A stretch of DNA of 64,000 nucleotides from CAWDYA01 sp963806495 (GCA_963806495.1 CAWDYA010000008.1:496001-560000); one strand, 5' to 3'. Positions 7,761 to 17,383 are shown, numbered from the stretch's first letter. Notes: a model not told the origin generated them from the letters alone. Translations and numbers: made by a program.

Positions 7761-9265
7761 CGGCTCCCCTCTCCTGCTTCCAGCAACGCCGCGAGCAGGC
7801 GCTGGACGCGGGACCGGTCCTGCGACTCGTCGGTCATGAGCGCGAGCGACCCGTTGAGCGCTTCGACCGCCTGCGGATACCGGCCTCGCAGCACGTACAG
7901 GTTGCCGAGGTAAGCCATCGGCATCGGGTCTCCGGGACGCAGCCGCGACGCCTCCCTCAGGGCGCTCTCCGCGCCCGGCTCGTCCCCGAGCCAGGTGCGG
8001 GCGAGGCCGAGGTTGATCCAGACGCCCGGATCGTCGGGAGTAAGCCTCGATCGAGCGGCGCAGGCGTCGGCCGATTGCTGGTACGCGCCCGCCCGGAGCG
8101 CGCTGTAGCAGAGCCGGGCCAGGATAGCGGGGTCGCTCGACCCGCTCTGAGCCGAGGCCTCGGCATACAGTTTCGTCGCGCCCTCATGATCGTCGCGCGC
8201 CGCCTTCAGGTCCGCAAGCGCCAGCAGGTCGGCGGTGGCGCGGCCGTTGGCCTCGAGGTCGGCCTCGAGCTCGGCCGCGCGCCGGGACTCCTTCTCCAGC
8301 GCCGCCTTCTTCTCGCGAAGCTGCGCCTGCGTCGCCGGGTCATCGACATCACGCGAGAGTCCCACCTCCAGGAGCTTCAACGCCTCCTCGTACGCGCCCT
8401 CCCGCCTCAGCAGCTCCGCCTTGGCGAGATACCCCTCGAGATAGTCCGGATCCAGAGCGAGCGCCTTGTCGAACTCACGCTCGGCCTGAACCCGCTTGTC
8501 CAGTTTCAGGAAGATCCCCCCGATCTCGACCGGATGCCAGGGATTCCCCTCCTCGAGGGTCTCCGCCCGGCGGAGCGCGGCTATCGCCTCGTTGCCGTAC
8601 CGCTGCTTCGAGTAGCAGACACCCAGCCTGTTGTACGCCGCCGCGAAATCGGGTCTGACCTTGATCGCCCGGAGGAACAGCTCGATCGCCTCGCTGTATC
8701 GCCCCTGCCGCATGTAAAGGTCCCCGAGGTTGAGCGACGAGTCGGGGAAGCCGGGATTGAGGTCGATCGCCTTGCGGTAGTGCTCGGCCGCCTTGAGATC
8801 GTCACCGGCTGCTTCGGCGGCCCGGCCCAGGGCGTCCAGCGCGGGCGCGTAGTCCTCCTGCCTGGCGAGAGCGCGATGATACTCGGCGAGCGCCTCGGAC
8901 GGATCGCCGCGCTTGAGATAGCAGTCGCCGAGAGCCACCCTCGCCTGCAGGTTCAGCGGGTCGAGCTCGAGCGCGACCTCCAGCGGTTCGATCGCCTTGA
9001 GGTACTGCCGGTCGGCCTTCAGCGCGAGGCCGAGATAGTAGTACGCGCGGAACGAGTTGAGCGCGATGTCGGTGACTTCGTGCAGCTTCGGGATCGCGTC
9101 CTTGAGGCGGCCCTGCTTGTATGCCTCGATTCCTTCGTTGAGGAGCTGGAACGCGTGAGCGCGCACCTGCTGGGCCCGTGAGACCTCGTCGGCCCGCGCG
9201 GCGCCGACGGCCGGCGGCAGGACCAGAAGCGCCGCAACCAGCCACGAAACAGGGTGTGATCCCAT
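7757..9265 (-). CDS. Secreted tetratricopeptide-repeat protein
   Basis: The 502-residue protein starts at ATG 9265, where a signal peptide begins (hydrophobic residues about 8-24, ending GAARA). A longer frame to 9328 exists but would bury that signal. At least ten TPR units follow, for example PDFAAAYNRLGVCYSKQRYG and PDYLEGYLAKAELLRREG. A charged coiled-coil-like stretch sits near residues 320-350. It is probably a periplasmic scaffold working with the VWFA protein encoded by the overlapping downstream gene. It is divergent from the M48 protease gene, with about 60 bp between starts. Confidence 0.85.
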   Translation of the reverse strand: MGSHPVSWLVAALLVLPPAVGAARADEVSRAQQVRAHAFQLLNEGIEAYKQGRLKDAIPKLHEVTDIALNSFRAYYYLGLALKADRQYLKAIEPLEVALELDPLNLQARVALGDCYLKRGDPSEALAEYHRALARQEDYAPALDALGRAAEAAGDDLKAAEHYRKAIDLNPGFPDSSLNLGDLYMRQGRYSEAIELFLRAIKVRPDFAAAYNRLGVCYSKQRYGNEAIAALRRAETLEEGNPWHPVEIGGIFLKLDKRVQAEREFDKALALDPDYLEGYLAKAELLRREGAYEEALKLLEVGLSRDVDDPATQAQLREKKAALEKESRRAAELEADLEANGRATADLLALADLKAARDDHEGATKLYAEASAQSGSSDPAILARLCYSALRAGAYQQSADACAARSRLTPDDPGVWINLGLARTWLGDEPGAESALREASRLRPGDPMPMAYLGNLYVLRGRYPQAVEALNGSLALMTDESQDRSRVQRLLAALLEAGEGSR

Positions 9266-9326
9266 GGGCGCGACTATAGCACAGCGATGCTGGTGGCCCG
9301 CCGCCTCGCGCGGTATCATGCAACCC

Positions 9327-10598
9327 ATGAAACGCGCGGCGATGGCAGCGGCGATCCTGCTCCTGTCGTGGACGGCGGGTGCGGCCGCGGCCGGTGTCGA
9401 GCCGCCTGAACACCCCGTGGTTTCGGGCTACGTCCCCGGAGCCGACCTGACTTCGCCCGAGGCGCTCGGCTGGACGCCCGAGCAGTACCGCATGGCTCGG
9501 CGCTATTCCCGCAATCTGTGGACCATGGCATTCGTCGACCCGATCGTCGGGATGGCGAGCCTCTGCGTGCTGATCTTCACGGGGCTGGCGGGATGGTTCG
9601 AGCGTCTGCTGCGGGCCCGGCTCTCCTCACGGCTCGCCGTGGATGCGGTGTTCGTCGCGGGCATGGTCCTGTCCCTCGCCGTGATGAACTTCCCGCTCGA
9701 TGTGTACCGGTTCGTGCGCGAGCATCGGTACGGCTTCGCCACGCAGGGGTTCGGCGACTGGATGACCGATGAGTTCAAGGGCCTCCTCATCGCGTGCGTC
9801 GTGGCCATGCTGTTCCTCATTCCCGTCTGGGCGGCGGTGCGCCGGTGGCCGCGCGGATGGTGGATCGCCGGATCGGCGATCGGCGTGCTTCTCAGCATCG
9901 TCATGATCGCGGTGGCGCCCGTGTTCATCGCGCCGCTGTTCAACAACTTCACTCCGCTGCACGACGAGGCCCTCAAGAACCGCATCCTGGATCTCGCCCA
10001 CCGCGAGGGAATCCCCGCGGACGACGTCTACGAGGTCGACGCGTCGCGGCAGTCGCGCCACGACAACGCCTACGTGGCGGGCCTGCTCGGGACGCAGAGA
10101 ATCGTCCTGTACGACACGCTGGTGAATGCGTACACGCCCGATGAGGTCACCTTCGTCATGGGCCACGAGATGGGGCACTACGTTCTGAATCACATCTGGA
10201 AGGGTCTGCTCCTGGCGGCGGCCGTGATCGTGCTCGGATTCTTCCTGATCCACCGGCTGCTCGGAGTGACGATACGAAGGCTGTCCGGCCGGCTGGGTTA
10301 CGACTCACCCACCTCGATCGCCGCGGTGCCTCTCGCGCTGCTGTTCCTCATGGCGTACATGTTTCTGCTGCAGCCGGCGACGAACGCCTACTCCCGCCAT
10401 CTCGAGCATCAGGCCGATGTGTTCGCGCTGAAGACGGTGGGGGATTCTCCCGAGGCGCGCAACGCGGCGGTCTCCGCGTTCCAGACCATGGCGGCGCGGA
10501 ACCTCTCCGACCCCGATCCGCCGGCCTTCATCGAGTGGTGGCTCTACACCCATCCCGGCATCGGCAGCCGCATCCGCTTCGCCGCCGGCCGTCAGTGA
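9327..10598 (+). CDS. M48 family zinc metallopeptidase, Ste24/CAAX-protease-like
   Basis: The 423-residue protein has an N-terminal hydrophobic segment, then about six membrane spans. The zinc motif HEMGHYVLNH is near 277-286, and the downstream glutamate is in SRHLEHQADVFALKT near 354-368. This is the M48A (Ste24p-like) pattern: an integral membrane endopeptidase acting on prenylated or misfolded membrane proteins in known members. Two starts are possible, ATG 9318 or 9327. TATCAT (9314-9319) lies 7 nt before ATG 9327 and there is no Shine-Dalgarno sequence, so a leaderless message from 9327 is plausible. Confidence 0.88.
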   Translation: MKRAAMAAAILLLSWTAGAAAAGVEPPEHPVVSGYVPGADLTSPEALGWTPEQYRMARRYSRNLWTMAFVDPIVGMASLCVLIFTGLAGWFERLLRARLSSRLAVDAVFVAGMVLSLAVMNFPLDVYRFVREHRYGFATQGFGDWMTDEFKGLLIACVVAMLFLIPVWAAVRRWPRGWWIAGSAIGVLLSIVMIAVAPVFIAPLFNNFTPLHDEALKNRILDLAHREGIPADDVYEVDASRQSRHDNAYVAGLLGTQRIVLYDTLVNAYTPDEVTFVMGHEMGHYVLNHIWKGLLLAAAVIVLGFFLIHRLLGVTIRRLSGRLGYDSPTSIAAVPLALLFLMAYMFLLQPATNAYSRHLEHQADVFALKTVGDSPEARNAAVSAFQTMAARNLSDPDPPAFIEWWLYTHPGIGSRIRFAAGRQ

Positions 10599-10932
10599 CG
10601 ATCGATCCCGCCGGACAAGATCCATCGATCGGCCGCTGGCCCGGCACATGGCTCCGATGACGCGGGAGGGCGGGGTATGGTCTGACGGGTTGGCCCTTGA
10701 TCTCGCTCAACGGGCTCCACAGTCGGACTTGCCCCACGATCCGGCGAACGGAGACTCCCGAGGGCGTCGCGGACTGAGCCGGTTGCCGCGCCGGGCGCGG
10801 CGGCGAGGGAGCGCGAGGTGGGTTCGCCGCCCGGGGCGGCGCGCAACGCCGACCCGAGGGAGGCTCTCGATCGCCGGGTCGTAAGGGAGGGTATGTAGGT
10901 CTGGTTGAGGTGTTGCCGTGAGGAAGCGGCGA
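10599..10932. other. Convergent intergenic region holding repeat copy 2
   Basis: Apart from the dispersed element (10737-10881), this 334 bp gap between the M48 protease gene (plus) and glmM (minus) shows no convincing gene. No T-tract terminator is visible on either strand. This leaves the element itself as the only obvious structured RNA that could mark both transcript ends. Confidence 0.6.
10737..10881 (+). repeat. Dispersed GC-rich element, copy 2
   Basis: This 145 bp copy is bounded by CGATCCGGCGAACG (10737-10750) and CGATCGCCGGGTCG (10868-10881), which are inverted repeats at 12 of 14 positions. It keeps the GCCGCGC/GCGCGGC hairpin and a CGCCGCC/GGCGGCG hairpin where copies 1 and 3 have GCGCGCCGC/GCGGCGCGC. 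It is the most diverged of the three. Substitutions fall in loops and outer stems, while both central hairpins remain foldable. Confidence 0.85.
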
Positions 10933-12306
10933 TCACGCCGTCCGGCCGATCTCCCGCTCGATGACGTCGGCCAGGCGCCGGGCCAGCGACCGGACCTGGT
11001 CGCCGTCCACCGCCTCGATCATCACGCGCGCCAGCGGCTCCGTACCCGAGTAGCGCAGCACGAGCCGACCGGTGTCGCCGAGCTCTCCCCGGACCCGCCG
11101 CGCTTCCTCTCCGATCACCGGGTGCGCTTCCAGATCGGGACGGCTTGCGACCCGCACGTTGAGCAGCACCTGCGGGTAGGCCTGCACGCGGGAAAGCCAG
11201 TCGGAGACGGTCTCGGAGCGCGACCGGAGCACCTCGACCAGCCTGAGCGCGGTGAGGATCCCATCGCCCGTGGTGGAGCGATCGGTGAAGATGATGTGGC
11301 CCGACTGCTCGCCGCCCAGGACGGCGCCGGCACGCAGCATCTCCTCGAGCACGTACTTGTCCCCGACCTGCGTGCGGGCCATCGTCACGCCCAGCTCGCC
11401 CAGTCCCCGCTCCAGCCACAGATTGCTCATCACGGTGGTGACGACGCGGTCACCCGCCAGCAGACCGCGTCGCTTGAGGTGCGCCGCCGCCTGGTAGATC
11501 AGGACGTCGCCGTCGGCCAGCCTCCCGTCGGCGGAGAGAAACAGCGTGCGGTCGGCATCGCCGTCGAAGGCGATACCGAGATCCGCCCCGTGCCGGGCCA
11601 CCTCGGCGGCGAGCCCCTCGGGGTGCAGCGATCCGCAGCCGCTGTTGATGTTCCGCCCGTCGGGCGTCGTGGAGATCGTCTCGACCCGCGCGCCGAGATC
11701 GCGGAACACCTTCGGCGCGATCTCACACGACGCACCGTTGGCGCAGTCGAGCACGAGCGTGAGCCCGTCGAGACTCAGGTCGGGCGCCACGGAGCCGCGC
11801 AGGAACTCCACGTAGGCCTCCCTGAGTTCGGCCGGGGCGCGGGGAGTGGAGGGCGCGTCGGGGTCGTGGCCCGGGAGCTCGGCGCCGTCGAGCACCATCG
11901 CCTCGATATCGGCTTCCTCGTCGTCGGGAAGCTTGTAGCCGGAGCCGGAGAAGATCTTGATGCCGTTGTCGCGATACGGGTTGTGCGAGGCCGAGATCAT
12001 GACGCCCGCACTGAACCCCGCCGTCCTCGCGAGGAACGCCACGCCGGGAGTCGGGATCACGCCCACCGAGAGACACTCGGCGCCGACGCGCGTCGCGCCC
12101 GAGACGAGGGCGCGCTCAATCCAGTCGCCCGATTCGCGCGTGTCCCGGCCGAGAAGAAGCCGGGGCCTCCCGTGGTCCGGGTGGCGCGCCGCCAGGATCG
12201 CGGCGAGCGCGGCGCCTACGCGCGTGACGGTCCGGGGATCGAGTGGTGGTGCCCCCGCAGTCCCCCGGATCCCGTCGGTGCCGAACAGCCTCTTGAATGG
12301 CGGCAT
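10933..12306 (-). CDS. glmM: Phosphoglucosamine mutase
   Basis: GlmM converts glucosamine-6-phosphate to glucosamine-1-phosphate for UDP-GlcNAc synthesis in the cytoplasm. The 457-residue product starts FGTDGIRG. The catalytic serine loop is ISASHNP (Ser107), the metal loop FDGDADR is near 245 and the phosphate-binding loop RYSGTEP is near the C-terminus. Length matches the family (about 445-460). It is the last gene of the cdaA-cdaR-glmM set, a conserved order. GlmM is known to bind and inhibit CdaA in other bacteria, so co-expression is meaningful. The other UDP-GlcNAc genes, glmU and glmS, lie at 29-33 kb. Confidence 0.97.
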   Translation of the reverse strand: MPPFKRLFGTDGIRGTAGAPPLDPRTVTRVGAALAAILAARHPDHGRPRLLLGRDTRESGDWIERALVSGATRVGAECLSVGVIPTPGVAFLARTAGFSAGVMISASHNPYRDNGIKIFSGSGYKLPDDEEADIEAMVLDGAELPGHDPDAPSTPRAPAELREAYVEFLRGSVAPDLSLDGLTLVLDCANGASCEIAPKVFRDLGARVETISTTPDGRNINSGCGSLHPEGLAAEVARHGADLGIAFDGDADRTLFLSADGRLADGDVLIYQAAAHLKRRGLLAGDRVVTTVMSNLWLERGLGELGVTMARTQVGDKYVLEEMLRAGAVLGGEQSGHIIFTDRSTTGDGILTALRLVEVLRSRSETVSDWLSRVQAYPQVLLNVRVASRPDLEAHPVIGEEARRVRGELGDTGRLVLRYSGTEPLARVMIEAVDGDQVRSLARRLADVIEREIGRTA

Positions 12307-12320
12307 TCCCCGTGTCCCCC

Positions 12321-13268
12321 TCAGCCCTGGTCCGGCGGGCCAATCCTCACGTTGACCGTCGGCTCGCTGATGGAGTGGACCGCGATGTGAGTGCCCAGCT
12401 CCGCCGGCGCGATCACCACGCGCGGCTTGACCGCGTAGGCGGCCTCGCGCGGGCTCATCCCCTCCACATCCAGCATCACCCGGATGTTGCCGTTGTTGAT
12501 GGCGTCGAGGGCGGCCCTGGTCCCCTCGAGCACCACATCGACCTTCTCGGGCGCGTAGGAGACCTCATACGACACCCCGGCGGGCAGGTTCGGCGTCATC
12601 GGGATGCCTGCGAACGTGCGCGTAATCCGCTCCTCGCGGATGCTGACCCGCAGCGTCGCGGCCCCCTCGCTGACGATCCTGACTCCTCCCCGGTCAGGAA
12701 CCACGCCCACGACCGTCTCGAAGCTCTTCTTCCTGCCGGAGATGTCGACCTTGTCGGTCACCGCCTCGCGTACGGCCCGGACCACTCCTTCCGGCCCCTC
12801 GATCATCACCTTGTCCGGGTTGAGAGTATACCCGTCATTCTCGTATCCGTGTGCGGGTTTTCCCTTGAAACGGGCCACCACAGGCACATCCCGCCTGATG
12901 CGCCTCTCGACCGTCAGCGAGAGTGTCGCGGGCTCCACTCTCATCACCTCGATGCCGAGCGGCGCGCGAATCATGTCCGGCTTCACCGGGATCTCGACCT
13001 CGCCCGGCTTCAGCCCCGCGAGCCGGACGCGCGCCCGGAACGAGGCAGGGCCGATCGCCTTGAGGGTGGGGTCGGGGGCGCGCACGTGCACCACCACGCT
13101 GTCGGGGAAATCGCCCGAGAGGGCCAGATCCTCGGGAAGCCCTTCGTACTCGATGGGCACGGTGAAGATCTGCGACGGCCTCGTCTCGCTCCGCATGTAC
13201 ATCCAGACGAAGACGGCGAGGATCAGCGAGGCGATCTTCAGTGAGGGCTCGCTCCGGAGCCGGGACAT
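12321..13268 (-). CDS. cdaR: YbbR-domain protein, CdaA regulator
   Basis: The 315-residue protein has one N-terminal membrane anchor (LKIASLILAVFVWMYM, about 10-25), then repeated YbbR beta domains outside the membrane. Each carries segments of the type VPIEYEGLPEDLALSG or VPVVARFKGKPAHGY. CdaR/YbbR proteins bind CdaA and tune c-di-AMP synthesis. ATG 13268 is used; an in-frame GTG at 13276 lies closer to the GAAGGG upstream and is also possible. It follows the cdaA stop by 10 bp and precedes glmM by 14 bp. Confidence 0.9.
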   Translation of the reverse strand: MSRLRSEPSLKIASLILAVFVWMYMRSETRPSQIFTVPIEYEGLPEDLALSGDFPDSVVVHVRAPDPTLKAIGPASFRARVRLAGLKPGEVEIPVKPDMIRAPLGIEVMRVEPATLSLTVERRIRRDVPVVARFKGKPAHGYENDGYTLNPDKVMIEGPEGVVRAVREAVTDKVDISGRKKSFETVVGVVPDRGGVRIVSEGAATLRVSIREERITRTFAGIPMTPNLPAGVSYEVSYAPEKVDVVLEGTRAALDAINNGNIRVMLDVEGMSPREAAYAVKPRVVIAPAELGTHIAVHSISEPTVNVRIGPPDQG

Positions 13269-13278
13269 GATCGACACG

Positions 13279-14130
13279 TCACCCTTCACGGACGCTCCCG
13301 GCCACGGCAGCCTCGGGCTCGATCTCCTTGAGACGCACCTCGAGATAGTCCTTGAGCAGGTCCCGAAGCTGTACGGCGTCGACATCCTCGATGATCCGCC
13401 CCTCGAACGCCAGCGAGACGGTGCCGCGCTCCTCGGAGATCACCACCGCCACCGCGTCGGTCTCCTCGGAGATCCCGATCGCCGCGCGATGCCGCGTCCC
13501 GAACTCCTTCGACAGGGTCGGATGGGCGGTCAGCGGCAGGAAGCAGGAGGCGGAGCGGATCCGGCCCTCCTGGATCACGATCGCGCCGTCATGCAGCGGT
13601 GACTTGGTAAGGAAGATGCTCAGGATCAGGTCGTACGAGAGAAGCGCGTCGATGGCGATCCCCGTCTCGATGTAGTTGCGCAGCCCCTGCTCCCTTTCGA
13701 TGACGATCAGTCCCCCGATCTTGCGCGACGCGAGGGAGGTGGCCGCGAGCACCAGCTCGTTGATCATCTCCTCGCCCCGGGGTCGGGTCATGAGCCGTGA
13801 GAACGGGTTTCGCCCGAATCGGGACAGGGCCCTCCGGATGGTGTTCTGGAAGATGACGATGACGGCGAATGGAACCCAGTAGAGAAGATACCCCAGGAAG
13901 CGCTGCACCGTGTTGAGATGCAGCACGCCGGCCACGAAGTAGGCGGCGATGATGAACACGATCCCCGTCATCATCTGCACGGCCCGGGTGCCCTTGATGA
14001 GCTGGACGAGCTGGTAGATGAGATAGGCCAGAACGAGGATGTCGACGACGTCGATCAGCCACCCGGCCGGGCTGGCCCTCAATGCGTCGAACAGGCCGCT
14101 GACGTACCCGATGATTCCCTGGAAGCTCAC
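13279..14130 (-). CDS. cdaA: Diadenylate cyclase, CdaA type
   Basis: CdaA makes c-di-AMP from two ATP at the membrane. The 283-residue product has three N-terminal spans (about 22-40, 46-64, 70-88) followed by a DAC (DisA_N) domain. The catalytic motifs are present: LHDGAIVI near 195-202 and GTRHRAAIG near 227-235. GTG 14130 is selected because AAGGG lies just before it and the first span follows. The gene sits 19 bp after folP in a run with cdaR and glmM. c-di-AMP controls potassium and osmotic balance in known species. Confidence 0.95.
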   Translation of the reverse strand: MSFQGIIGYVSGLFDALRASPAGWLIDVVDILVLAYLIYQLVQLIKGTRAVQMMTGIVFIIAAYFVAGVLHLNTVQRFLGYLLYWVPFAVIVIFQNTIRRALSRFGRNPFSRLMTRPRGEEMINELVLAATSLASRKIGGLIVIEREQGLRNYIETGIAIDALLSYDLILSIFLTKSPLHDGAIVIQEGRIRSASCFLPLTAHPTLSKEFGTRHRAAIGISEETDAVAVVISEERGTVSLAFEGRIIEDVDAVQLRDLLKDYLEVRLKEIEPEAAVAGSVREG

Positions 14131-14149
14131 CGCCGCCCTTCGGCCCGCA

Positions 14150-15391
14150 TCATTCCACCACCGCGGCCTGACCGCCCGCGTGCCCGGAGACCGCGCCCGC
14201 CACCCGCACCGCGCGCATCGAGCGCGCCGGATCATGGGTTCTCAGAATGTGGATCCCGGACAGCACCGCACACGCCTCCGCGGCAAGCGTGCTGTCGGCT
14301 CTCGCCTGCGACGACGCCCCCTCGTCGGGCGACAGCTTCCCGAGGAACGACTTGCGCGAGACCCCCACCGCCACGAGATGCCCGAGCGAGACGAAGGCCA
14401 TCAGGTGCCTCAGGATCGACACGTTGTCCGCGACCCGCTTGCCGAACCCGATGCCCGGATCGATGATGATCCGCTCGGTGCTCACCCCGTCGTGCAGCGC
14501 GGCCGCCACCCGGCTCGAGAGATCCGCGATCACCTCGGGGATCAGATGCCTGTACGTGGGCGCCTGCTGCATCGTCAGGGGCGTGCCACGCATGTGATTG
14601 ATGATGACGTGCACGTTCAGCTCGGCGGCCGTCCGGCGCATCAGCGGATCGGCGACCAGCCCGCTCACGTCGTTCAGTATCTCGGCGCCCGCCGACACCG
14701 CCGCGCGGGCCACCTCCGACTTCATGGTGTCGACCGACAGGATGACGTGGCCGGGCAGCTCGGCTCTCAGCCGTTCGATCACCGGGACGACCCTGTCGAG
14801 CTCCTCGGCCACCGGCACCGGGGTGGCGCCCGGCCGGGTCGACTCGCCGCCCACGTCGATGATGCGCGCGCCGTCGGCCACCATGGCCTGCGCGTGCGCC
14901 ACGGCGTCGTCCGCCTTGCGGTACATCCCGCCGTCGGAGAACGAATCGGGGGTCACGTTGAGGATCCCCATCATCGCGATGCGGGACAATCCGTCGAGCA
15001 CGAGGTCTCCCGCACGGAAGTGGAGACGCCGCGTCCGGTTCTCCAGTGCCGACAGCATCTCCGACAGCGCGCGGCCCACGGAGGCGTAATCGATCGAGAT
15101 GTCGCGCGTGAGGATGGCGATGGCGTTCGTGTCGGCGGTCATCACGAGACCTTCCGACCAGAACTCTCCGTGGCGGTAGGGCATCGCCTCCACCACGGGA
15201 ATCCTCTGCAGCCGCGCCCTCTCGCGCAAGGCCTTGAGCTGCGCCGCGGTGAGGCCGTCGACCCGGAGCATGTGCGGGAAGTGCGCCCAGGAGCGGGCGG
15301 CCGCCGCCGCGTAGAGGCCGAGGTCTTCGGATTCATCCGATAGCCCGACTGTCGGAACCAGCGTTCGGATGAGGAAGGCTCTCGGGTTCAA
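14150..15391 (-). CDS. folP: Dihydropteroate synthase with N-terminal extension
   Basis: The DHPS barrel occupies about residues 140-400 of 413. It contains MGILNVTPDSFSDGG, IIDVGGESTRPGA, NDVSG, IIDPGIGFGK and VGVSRKSFLG, all family signatures. It condenses p-aminobenzoate with the pterin diphosphate made by FolK (34.6 kb). The first 135 residues form an extra domain seen in some DHPS proteins of deltaproteobacteria and relatives; its function is unknown to me. The start codon is TTG at 15391, overlapping the ftsH stop by 4 bp. Confidence 0.93.
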   Translation of the reverse strand: MNPRAFLIRTLVPTVGLSDESEDLGLYAAAAARSWAHFPHMLRVDGLTAAQLKALRERARLQRIPVVEAMPYRHGEFWSEGLVMTADTNAIAILTRDISIDYASVGRALSEMLSALENRTRRLHFRAGDLVLDGLSRIAMMGILNVTPDSFSDGGMYRKADDAVAHAQAMVADGARIIDVGGESTRPGATPVPVAEELDRVVPVIERLRAELPGHVILSVDTMKSEVARAAVSAGAEILNDVSGLVADPLMRRTAAELNVHVIINHMRGTPLTMQQAPTYRHLIPEVIADLSSRVAAALHDGVSTERIIIDPGIGFGKRVADNVSILRHLMAFVSLGHLVAVGVSRKSFLGKLSPDEGASSQARADSTLAAEACAVLSGIHILRTHDPARSMRAVRVAGAVSGHAGGQAAVVE

Positions 15392-17343
15392 GCCGAGCCG
15401 GGAGTCTTGAGCGGGTCGGGACCGAGCGGGCCGTCGTTGATCGGCCGCCTCTTGTCCTCATTGCGCTCGGACTTCCGCTCTGCGGCTGCGCGGGATTCGC
15501 GCGCCGCGGCCGTGGCGCTGGGCTCGAACGGCTCGAGATCCTCCCCGACCACCAGCTTGGCGATCTCGGTCGCCTCGAGGACCTCGCGCTCGAGCAGGGC
15601 TTCGGCGATCCGCTGGAGCGGTTCCTTGTTCTCCAGGATGATCCGCTTGGCCCGCTCGTACGACTCGGTGACGATCCGCTTGACCTCGCGATCGATCAGG
15701 ATGGCGGTCGATTCCGAGTAGTCCTTGTGCTGCGCCAGCTCCTTGCCCAGGAAGATCTGCTCTTCCTTCTTGCCATAGGTGAGCGGGCCCAGGTTGTCGC
15801 TCATGCCCCACTCACACACCATCTTGCGGGCCATCTCGGTGGCCACCTCGATGTCGTTGCCCGCGCCCGTCGTCATCGTGCTGAGGAAGATCTCCTCGGC
15901 GAGACGGCCGCCCATCGCCACAGAGATCCGCCCTTCCAGGTACTCACGCGAGTAATTGTGCCGGTCGTCCATCGGGAGCTGCTGGGTCAGGCCCAGGGCC
16001 ATGCCGCGCGGGATGATGGTGACCTTGTGGATCGGATCCGAGCCCGGGTGGATGAAGGCCACCAGGGCATGACCCGCCTCGTGATAGGCCGTGGTGCGCT
16101 TCTCGTCCTCGGAGATGACGAGGCTCTTGCGCTCGGTGCCCATCAGCACCTTGTCCTTCGCTCCCTCGAAGTCACGCATCGCCACGGCCTTCTTCCCCTC
16201 GCGCGCGGCGGACAGCGCCGCCTCGTTGACGAGGTTGGCCAGATCGGCGCCCGAGAAGCCGGGAGTGCCGCGCGCCAGCACGGGAATGTTCACGTCGTCG
16301 GACAGCGGAATCTTGCGCGTGTGGACGCGCATGATCTCCTCGCGGCCGCGGACGTCGGGACGCGCCACAACGACCCGGCGATCGAACCGGCCGGGCCGCA
16401 GCAGGGCCGGGTCGAGCACGTCGGGACGGTTGGTCGCGGCGATCAGGATGACTCCCTCGTTGGACTCGAAGCCGTCCATTTCCACGAGGAGCTGGTTGAG
16501 GGTCTGCTCGCGCTCGTCGTGCCCGCCGCCCAGGCCCGCCCCGCGGTGACGGCCCACGGCGTCGATCTCGTCGATGAAGATCAGACACGGCGCGTTCTTC
16601 TTGCCCTGCTCGAAAAGGTCACGCACACGCGAGGCGCCGACACCGACGAACATCTCCACGAAATCGGAGCCGGAGATCGAAAAGAACGGCACGTTCGCCT
16701 CGCCGGCGATCGCCCGGGCCAGCAGGGTCTTGCCCGTGCCCGGTGGGCCCATCAGCAGAACGCCCTTCGGGATCCGGCCGCCCAGCTTCTGGAACCGCTG
16801 CGGCTCCTTGAGGAACTCGATGATCTCCTGAAGCTCTTCCTTGGCCTCTTCCACTCCCGCCACGTCCTTGAAGGTCACCTTCTTGCCCTGGCTGGAGGAG
16901 AGCTTCGCCTTGCTCTTGCCGAACGACAGCGCCTTGTTGCCTCCCGACTGCATCTGCCGCATGAAGAATATCCAGATGCCCACGATGAGCAGCATGGGCG
17001 CCCATGTCATCAGGGTTATCAGGTAGGTGCTCTCGTGCGCCTCCTTCACCGTGATGTCCACGCCGGCGCTTCTCAGCATCCCGAGCAGCTTGTCGTCGTT
17101 GAGGGCGGTGGTGCGGAAGTACTTGTTGGGGCCGCTCTCGGCGCGATACTCCCCTTCGATGGCGAGGGTTTCCTTGCCGGTGATCGTCACGCTGGCGATC
17201 CCGCCCTCTTCGACTTTCTTGACGAATTGCGTATAGGTCAGCTCTTCCTGCTGGTGGGCCGTGCTCTTGAAGAAGTTGTAGAGCACGAAGACGGCGAGAA
17301 TCGCCATCACCCAGAACAGGACAGCACGCAGGCTGGCGCTCAA
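15388..17343 (-). CDS. ftsH: ATP-dependent zinc metalloprotease FtsH
   Basis: The 651-residue protein is a complete FtsH. Spans lie at about 7-23 and 108-127 around a periplasmic domain. The AAA module has Walker A GPPGTGKT (199-206), Walker B LIFIDEID (254-261) and RPGRFDR (316-322). The M41 zinc motif is HEAGH (421-425). It degrades membrane and short-lived cytosolic proteins. Start TTG 17343 is supported by GAGGAGA just upstream. A TATAAT -10 box lies at 17388-17393, at the end of tilS, so ftsH and its downstream genes may have their own promoter. Confidence 0.97.
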   Translation of the reverse strand: MSASLRAVLFWVMAILAVFVLYNFFKSTAHQQEELTYTQFVKKVEEGGIASVTITGKETLAIEGEYRAESGPNKYFRTTALNDDKLLGMLRSAGVDITVKEAHESTYLITLMTWAPMLLIVGIWIFFMRQMQSGGNKALSFGKSKAKLSSSQGKKVTFKDVAGVEEAKEELQEIIEFLKEPQRFQKLGGRIPKGVLLMGPPGTGKTLLARAIAGEANVPFFSISGSDFVEMFVGVGASRVRDLFEQGKKNAPCLIFIDEIDAVGRHRGAGLGGGHDEREQTLNQLLVEMDGFESNEGVILIAATNRPDVLDPALLRPGRFDRRVVVARPDVRGREEIMRVHTRKIPLSDDVNIPVLARGTPGFSGADLANLVNEAALSAAREGKKAVAMRDFEGAKDKVLMGTERKSLVISEDEKRTTAYHEAGHALVAFIHPGSDPIHKVTIIPRGMALGLTQQLPMDDRHNYSREYLEGRISVAMGGRLAEEIFLSTMTTGAGNDIEVATEMARKMVCEWGMSDNLGPLTYGKKEEQIFLGKELAQHKDYSESTAILIDREVKRIVTESYERAKRIILENKEPLQRIAEALLEREVLEATEIAKLVVGEDLEPFEPSATAAARESRAAAERKSERNEDKRRPINDGPLGPDPLKTPGSA

Positions 17344-17383
17344 ATCGTTCTCCTCGGATGGGTCTGCAGGGCCAGAAGTTCAC

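Noticed and set aside
6396..7913. Long plus-strand frame through repeat copy 1 and opposite the VWFA gene
   Set aside because: It is the mirror frame of a clear minus-strand gene; composition is Arg/Gly/Val-rich with no family pattern, as usual opposite GC-rich genes.
9266..9328. Longer start for the secreted TPR gene at 9328
   Set aside because: It would place 20 polar residues before a clear signal peptide and run across the start of the divergent protease gene.
10592..11419. Protein-coding reading of the dispersed repeat (recurrent SRLPRRARRRG-type peptide)
   Set aside because: The same peptide appears only because the DNA repeats; copy 2 changes frame by indels and the third codon positions are not favoured for change.
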